DNA of 64,000 bases from Leptothrix sp. (in: b-proteobacteria) (GTDB taxonomy: Bacteria; Pseudomonadota; Gammaproteobacteria; Burkholderiales; Burkholderiaceae_C), in NCBI GenBank assembly GCA_013822685.1, contig PNKV01000021.1:22669-86668 (forward strand), in the 5' to 3' direction. Numbering within the stretch: position 1 is the first letter of the stretch; each line of letters starts with the position of its first letter. The notes under the pieces are model-generated. The model made no database searches. It was not told the origin of the DNA and was given only the letters and a program-made list of their open reading frames with translations. A program made the translations under genes and the position numbers. Below are positions 59,321 to 64,000 of this stretch, piece after piece.

Positions 59321-60417
59321 TTCAATCGCGCATGCCTACCCAACACCACCCCCTCCGTTCTTCCCTGTTGGCCCTTGGCGTGGGGCTTGCTGCCCCCGCC
59401 TTCGCCCAGGCCCCCCTCGACCTGAAGGAATGCCTGGGCTTGCCAGAAGCCAGCGCCCGCCTCGCCTGCTATGACAGGCTGGCGGGGCGCGAGGCCATGG
59501 TGACCCTGCCGGCCTCACCCGCCGCGGCGCCGGGCACCCCTGAGGCCGTGCCGGTTAGCCAGGCCGCCACGCCCGCCACCACACAGCAGTCCGAGAACAG
59601 CTTCATGTCTCGCTACTGGGAGCTGGACCAGGCCGACAAGCGCGGCACGTTCAACTACACGAGCTACCGTCCTAATTTCTTCATGCCGCTGCACAGCATG
59701 GCGAGCGTAAACCGCAACCCCAGCAGCCCGACCCGTGCCCAGGCCAACAACCTGCCGCGCTACCAAAATGGCGAGGCCAAGATCCAGGTCTCGTTGCGCA
59801 GCAAGGTCTGGGAGAACGCCCTGTTGCCCGGGGCCGACCTGTGGGTGGCCTACACGCAGCAGTCCATGTGGCAGCTGTGGAACCGTGATCAATCGGCGCC
59901 TTTCCGCAGCACCGATTACCAACCCGAATTCATCTACGTGGTGCCCACGCCCGCCTCCTGGCAAAACATGCCGCTGGGCTGGAAATGGCGCATGACGCAG
60001 GCCGGCCTCGTCCACCAATCCAATGGCCAGCCCGACCCGCTGTCACGCAGCTGGAACCGGGTGTACGCCCAGGTGGGCCTGGAGCGGCGCGACTTGATGT
60101 TCAGCCTGCGCTTGGAACACAGGCTGGAGACCGACAACTCGGTGGGCGACGACAACCCCGACATCCAGGACTACCTGAAGCGGGCCGAACTGCAGATGAT
60201 GTGGACGCCTGGCCGATCCACCGCGGCGGTGGCCTGGCGGCCCTCGTTCTCGGGCAAGGGCTCGGTGCAATTTGACTATTCCTACCCGGTGTTCCGCGAC
60301 CGACCCGATGGCTTGCGCTGGTATGCCCAGCTCTTCCAGGGCTATGGCGAAACCCTGCTGGACTACAACTTCAAACAGACCAGCCTGAGTCTGGGGTTGA
60401 CCATCTTTAAATTCTGA
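59317..60417 (+). CDS. pldA: Outer-membrane phospholipase A (OMPLA)
   Basis: A 366-residue outer-membrane phospholipase A1. A signal peptide (cleavage near AFAQA, residue 31) is followed by a Pro/Ala-rich stretch, and the barrel holds the OMPLA active site: H233 and S235 in LVHQSNG and N247 in SRSWNRVY, with the same spacing as H142, S144 and N156 in E. coli PldA. It ends in Phe. The enzyme destroys phospholipids that reach the outer leaflet, complementing the Mla-type transporter encoded 1.7 kb upstream. GTG 59317 overlaps the hemerythrin-gene stop; ATG 59332 is an alternative start. Confidence 0.93.
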   Translation: MIQSRMPTQHHPLRSSLLALGVGLAAPAFAQAPLDLKECLGLPEASARLACYDRLAGREAMVTLPASPAAAPGTPEAVPVSQAATPATTQQSENSFMSRYWELDQADKRGTFNYTSYRPNFFMPLHSMASVNRNPSSPTRAQANNLPRYQNGEAKIQVSLRSKVWENALLPGADLWVAYTQQSMWQLWNRDQSAPFRSTDYQPEFIYVVPTPASWQNMPLGWKWRMTQAGLVHQSNGQPDPLSRSWNRVYAQVGLERRDLMFSLRLEHRLETDNSVGDDNPDIQDYLKRAELQMMWTPGRSTAAVAWRPSFSGKGSVQFDYSYPVFRDRPDGLRWYAQLFQGYGETLLDYNFKQTSLSLGLTIFKF

Positions 60418-60463
60418 GAAGACGTGTTAGCGTGGAGCCTTCACTCTTCAAGGGATCGATTGG

Positions 60464-60931
60464 ATGAGCACTCCCCATAGCCTGAAGAAAAACTCCGGCC
60501 AAGGCGCGGCCCCCAAGTCAGCGGATGCCGCCGCCTTGCGCCTGGTGGCCCCCATCCACATGCGCACGTCCACCTCCAGTTGCTGGAAGTGCCATGCCCT
60601 GACCCAGGTGCACGCCGTGGTCGCGGCCGATGTGGTTGACCTGGGTGAATCGGGCGAGAGCCGCACCTATGTGTACGGCATCTCCAACCCGCCCACCGAA
60701 TTGACCGATGCGCTCTTGCTGCTGGCGCCCAACCTGCGCGTGGATGTGCCCAGCGACGATGGCGTCAGCCGTTTGACCAACCATTGCCCGCATTGCGGCG
60801 CCTTGCAGTCAGATGTGTACTTGTTCTCGGAACCCGGTGGCCCATTCTTTGGCCGACCACCCGAAGGGCACCTGGGCGCGGTCATCCTGGAGCACGATGT
60901 TCAGGTGGACGACGCGTCTTACTCCACCTAG
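60464..60931 (+). CDS. Hypothetical zinc-ribbon protein
   Basis: A 155-residue protein with a Zn-ribbon-like pair: CWKC at 40-43 and CPHC at 108-111, the latter followed by GALQSDVYLF. Between them lies a variable domain (VVAADVVDLGESGESRTYVYGISNPP). The first 30 residues are low-complexity. This looks like a treble-clef or rubredoxin-like metal site in a soluble protein. No named family is recognised. The gene converges with the multi-hydrolase gene at 60935, separated by 3 bases. Confidence 0.7.
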   Translation: MSTPHSLKKNSGQGAAPKSADAAALRLVAPIHMRTSTSSCWKCHALTQVHAVVAADVVDLGESGESRTYVYGISNPPTELTDALLLLAPNLRVDVPSDDGVSRLTNHCPHCGALQSDVYLFSEPGGPFFGRPPEGHLGAVILEHDVQVDDASYST

Positions 60932-60934
60932 GCT

Positions 60935-63784
60935 TCAAAAGCCCCTCAGGTCGTCCACGGGCGTTTTCAGCGCACCGCCGCTGATGCGCTGAACCGCCCG
61001 GCTGACAACGTCCACATCGTTGTCAAACGTGCCATGGGCCGCCTTGGCCTGGCGGTCCGGCTTGGCCACGGTGATCTTGTCCTGCTCCACCACGACCAGC
61101 CGCTCGCCCGCCACCAAGCCCGCATTGGCCGCCGCCTGGCGCCAATTGCGCAGGGACTCGGCCGTGCTGGAGGAGCCATCCCACCCGCGGTAGTCGGGCT
61201 TGAACACGTTCTCCATGCCCAGGATGGGTGTGCGCAGATCGGTTTCCAGCGCGTTCGACACCAGGTACAGCAGCGACTTGCGGTAGATGGCCACCACGTT
61301 GTCGTCGCGCTCATTGCGGTCAGACAGCACCTGAAGGTGCAACTTTTTCATCAGGTCGGCATGCGGCGCGTAGTGCTGGTTGGCGAACTGAACGGTGCAG
61401 GCCGGTGCCCACAACTGGATGGATGAGATCTGATCGACCAGGCCGCGCTTGGCCACCAGGTCCAGCATGTGGCCCAGGATGATCGAGCCGGCCGAGTGGC
61501 CCACCAGGTGGATCTCCAGCTCATCGCCCCAGGTGCTCACCAACTTTTGCAAGGCCGTGATCAGCAAGTCGCCACCGCGCGTGGTGTTGAAGGCCAACTC
61601 GGCGTTCTCTTTCATCTCGCTCCACACGGGCTTGACCAGGGGCCGGCCGATGGATTTCTCGATCAGCAGGTCGGTGCGGTCGGTGATCCATTCGCCCACG
61701 CCGGCCGCCATGGGGGCTTGCTGGCGGTGGGCTTCCTGGATGATGTTTCCGATGCTTTCTACCAGGCCCGTCTTCCAGGCCAGGAACAGCGGGTAGCAGC
61801 CATTGCCCACGAAGAAGCGGCCCAGGGCGCGGGCGCGCTTGATGGCGTCGGCCTCGCTGTTGAGGCCACCGTGCGCGTAGATCACCAGGCGCTTGGCCTT
61901 GCCAGGCTGGCTGCGGAACCAGGTGTCGGGCAGCACCGAAGCCTGGTGCAACAAGGTGCGGCTGACCTCGTCTTCGGTCAGGTAGCGGCGCACGCGGCCA
62001 TCGTTGCCCATCACGATGCTGTGCTGGTAGGCGCGGCGCTCGTCCCACCAGTTGGCCGGGTCGGCGCTGGCGGTGCGGGTCTGGCTGGCGGCGGCCGTGG
62101 TCATGCCGCCCACCATCACCCCCGACACGCCCAGGGCCACCACCCAGGCATCCATGCCATTGGCCAGCCAATCGGCATAGGTGAGCACGGCAAAGCCACC
62201 CGCACCCCAGGCCGGTCCCCACGAGTTCTGCAGCACAAAGCCTTGCTCGTTGAAGCCGACCAGCGCGTAGGCGTGCCCATCCACTTCTGAAGGGTGGCCG
62301 TCGTACGGGATCACGGGCAGGCTGGCGTGGCCAGTGGGCGCACGGGCTTTGTTGGTGATCTGGCTCCAGCCCTCGTGCGTGGTGCTGGACACGTAGATGG
62401 CGCCGACCTCGCGGATCGCGGCCTGCAGATCGGTGATGCACGTGACCTCGATGCGGTAGTAAACGCCCAGGGTGTTCTGCGCGGCGCGCCTGGCGTAGCC
62501 GTACTTGGGCTGGACGGGAATGTGGTCGCGGTGGGGCCAGTCGGTGTCCAGGCAAACGCCGTTGTGGAACCAGCCCTTGATGGCGCCCCGGCAACTGGAG
62601 CCTTCGTAGTTCTCGCCCTCGTACTCGTCATAGCGGCGCGCGAAGCTGTAGAGCATGGCCGCGCTGACGGACTCCAGCTTGGTGGGCATCTGCTGCTTGC
62701 GCCAGCGGAGGTAGTTGACAGTGCACGCCAGGCCAAAGCCGGTGCACGCGCCTTCCTGGCCTTGGTCGAGGATCAGGCCGGCCTTGGTGTAGGTGGACAG
62801 GAAGCGTTTGATGTCGGCGGATTCAGGGTACTCGGCGGGCAGGCTCACGGGCGGTGGCATGTAGAAGCGGTCGCGCAGGTCGGCCGGGTCTTTGGTGACG
62901 GTGAGGGGGCGCTCCTGGCTGACGTGGGGCGCATTGCGCTTGCGAGCGGAGGCGCCGCTGGTGCCGGCTTTGGGCGCTGCGATGGGCCACACTTGCTGCG
63001 CCAGGTCAAACACGTTCTTGAAGCGGTCCAGGCCGTGAGAGCCGCCGTTGACCATCTTGCGGGCGGCCAGGTATTGGCCCTCGGCCAGCGCGGCCCTCAT
63101 GGGATCGGCACGGTGGGCCAGGAAGGTGGCCAGCAGCATGGCGGCCACCTCGGGCGCGTTGGCCAGGTCGGGATTGCTGGTCAGGTCAATGCCCAGCTCG
63201 GTGCCGTACTGGGTGTAGTTGGCGCGGCCGGTCAGCTGGATGAAACCGCGTCCCTTGAACTTGGCGCCGTCGCCAGGCTGCGTGTTGCCCAAAGCTTTGC
63301 GCCCGTCGTAGGCGCTGAAGGGCGCCATGCCAGGCTTGGTGTTGAACTGCGAGGGAAACTCCGAAATGGGCAGGAAGCCTTCGCTTTCAGCGCGGATGGT
63401 GCCCAGGGCCGCGCAGATCATGCTGCGGTCGTTCAGGCCCATCGCCTGCAGGGCGGCGGCCACGTAAGGCAGGTAGCGCGCGATGTTGGAGGGCTTGGTG
63501 GCGGGGAACAGGCGCCGCACGGCCTCGTTGTCCAGGGTGATGGCCAAAGGGGGCAGGGTGACCAGGCCCAGCAAGGACTGGCAGCGCGGGCCGACCACGC
63601 CATCGGCGATCAGGCCGGTGCCGGATTGCCAGCGGCGCACGGCCGCTTCCAGGTCAGCGTCGAAGTCCTGGCCGGTGGCCAGCTTGTTGTAGTCGGCGCC
63701 ATCGGGGCCCAGCATTTTGGCCAACTGTTGTCGCAGGCGTTTGACGTTTGTGCCTTGACTGCCCCTGACCAATAAACTGCCCAT
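60935..63784 (-). CDS. Four-domain hydrolase: PG-binding, GH19, papain-like protease, alpha/beta hydrolase
   Basis: A 949-residue protein in one unbroken frame. Residues 1-75 are a PG_binding_1 domain (GSQGTNVKRLRQQLAK, GLIADGVVGPRC). Residues 80-265 are a GH19 chitinase/muramidase (RAESEGF with E133/E135, FKGRGFIQLTGRANYTQYG). Residues 325-545 are a C1A peptidase with Q341, C347 (QEGACTGFG), H504 (GHAYALVGF) and N520 (QNSWGPAWG). Residues 630-800 are an alpha/beta hydrolase with YAHGGLNSE and nucleophile S764 (LVGHSAGS). No signal peptide or membrane helix is seen. A protein able to attack wall, protein and lipid/ester bonds suggests an antibacterial or lytic effector, but no secretion or immunity gene is adjacent. 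The nearest alternative is a phage-derived lysin. Confidence 0.88.
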   Translation of the reverse strand: MGSLLVRGSQGTNVKRLRQQLAKMLGPDGADYNKLATGQDFDADLEAAVRRWQSGTGLIADGVVGPRCQSLLGLVTLPPLAITLDNEAVRRLFPATKPSNIARYLPYVAAALQAMGLNDRSMICAALGTIRAESEGFLPISEFPSQFNTKPGMAPFSAYDGRKALGNTQPGDGAKFKGRGFIQLTGRANYTQYGTELGIDLTSNPDLANAPEVAAMLLATFLAHRADPMRAALAEGQYLAARKMVNGGSHGLDRFKNVFDLAQQVWPIAAPKAGTSGASARKRNAPHVSQERPLTVTKDPADLRDRFYMPPPVSLPAEYPESADIKRFLSTYTKAGLILDQGQEGACTGFGLACTVNYLRWRKQQMPTKLESVSAAMLYSFARRYDEYEGENYEGSSCRGAIKGWFHNGVCLDTDWPHRDHIPVQPKYGYARRAAQNTLGVYYRIEVTCITDLQAAIREVGAIYVSSTTHEGWSQITNKARAPTGHASLPVIPYDGHPSEVDGHAYALVGFNEQGFVLQNSWGPAWGAGGFAVLTYADWLANGMDAWVVALGVSGVMVGGMTTAAASQTRTASADPANWWDERRAYQHSIVMGNDGRVRRYLTEDEVSRTLLHQASVLPDTWFRSQPGKAKRLVIYAHGGLNSEADAIKRARALGRFFVGNGCYPLFLAWKTGLVESIGNIIQEAHRQQAPMAAGVGEWITDRTDLLIEKSIGRPLVKPVWSEMKENAELAFNTTRGGDLLITALQKLVSTWGDELEIHLVGHSAGSIILGHMLDLVAKRGLVDQISSIQLWAPACTVQFANQHYAPHADLMKKLHLQVLSDRNERDDNVVAIYRKSLLYLVSNALETDLRTPILGMENVFKPDYRGWDGSSSTAESLRNWRQAAANAGLVAGERLVVVEQDKITVAKPDRQAKAAHGTFDNDVDVVSRAVQRISGGALKTPVDDLRGF

Positions 63785-64000
63785 GATCCTGCCCTTGGAG
63801 TGGAGTGGCTCATTTTTCAGCGGGGTACGGTGGGTGTGCCATCCCTAGGGCGTGGCTTCAAGCTAGGGGGTTGGTGCTTGGTTTTAAGAGCGCGGCGCGG
63901 GGATGAGGCGGAGGCGGGCAGGGCTGCATTTCGTGCCACACCACCAGCGGGGCGAAACAAGGGCTGGGCGGGTCTCCGGCGGGGCGCCTGCTTGGTGCTG
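63785..64000. other. Right-end stretch with no recognised feature
   Basis: The last 216 bases lie upstream of the hydrolase gene. Several frames stay open on the minus strand to the edge, but none shows a recognisable motif, start or ribosome site, so a partial gene cannot be claimed or excluded. Confidence 0.5.

Noticed and set aside
60935..63784. Prophage endolysin or T6SS effector assignment for the four-domain hydrolase
   Set aside because: No holin, terminase, capsid, VgrG, PAAR or Hcp gene is in the window, so neither origin can be claimed.

Overview
This 64 kb window is a gene-dense chromosomal segment from a high-GC betaproteobacterium. The gene types suggest order Burkholderiales, near the Comamonadaceae or the Leptothrix/Rubrivivax/Aquabacterium group, but that placement is inference: no rRNA or tRNA is visible. 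Genes are tightly packed with many ATGA or GTGA overlaps. No IS element, integrase, CRISPR array or prophage module was seen, and no gene-free stretch exceeds 300 bases. Starts were moved from the longest possible reading frame wherever a Shine-Dalgarno sequence, signal peptide or neighbouring stop codon argued for it.

Layout. 1-4.2 kb: a stress-flavoured block with a KaiC homologue (cut by the left edge) coupled to a hemerythrin-like protein, a YghA-type dehydrogenase, and an SRPBCC-Hsp20 fusion. 4.4-12.2 kb: two overlapping soluble hybrid histidine kinases, one carrying nine near-identical 92-residue HAMP repeats. 12.3-15.4 kb: a perfect CTGT-N8-ACAG LexA box in front of a PD-(D/E)XK protein and a RecB-nuclease/DinG-helicase fusion. 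15.4-19.2 kb: an SDR and a beta-propeller/di-heme cytochrome. 19.4-25.2 kb: the complete ligase-associated DNA repair operon (exonuclease, ATP-dependent ligase, Lhr-type helicase, PdeM). 25.4-32.3 kb: a second-type FtsH, a patatin, an AcuI-like reductase, an FKBP isomerase, small orphan proteins, a nitronate monooxygenase and a DUF3617 protein.

32.3-40.5 kb: a Ser/Thr kinase coupled to an OmpA-like lipoprotein, then a TonB-dependent receptor facing a substrate-binding-protein/hybrid-kinase pair. 40.7-44.2 kb: a three-gene operon of a ThDP enzyme and two citrate-synthase-fold proteins whose catalytic residues look replaced. 44.2-51.4 kb: a subtilase with a Gly-rich sorting-like tail, ornithine aminotransferase, two c-type cytochromes, a ProQ-domain protein and a DUF2236 protein. 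51.5-55 kb: an acyl-CoA dehydrogenase, a CHRD protein and an outer-membrane barrel protein. 55.1-60.4 kb: an Mla-type phospholipid transporter with a PqiC-like lipoprotein, small envelope and stress proteins, and outer-membrane phospholipase A, all bearing on envelope lipid upkeep. 60.4-63.8 kb: a zinc-ribbon protein and a 949-residue fusion of peptidoglycan-binding, GH19, papain-like and alpha/beta-hydrolase domains.

Best candidates for undescribed biology: the four-domain hydrolase (60935-63784), the ThDP plus double citrate-synthase-like operon (40713-44175), the LexA-boxed dual-nuclease helicase operon (12340-15412), and the SRPBCC-Hsp20 fusion (3291-4235).
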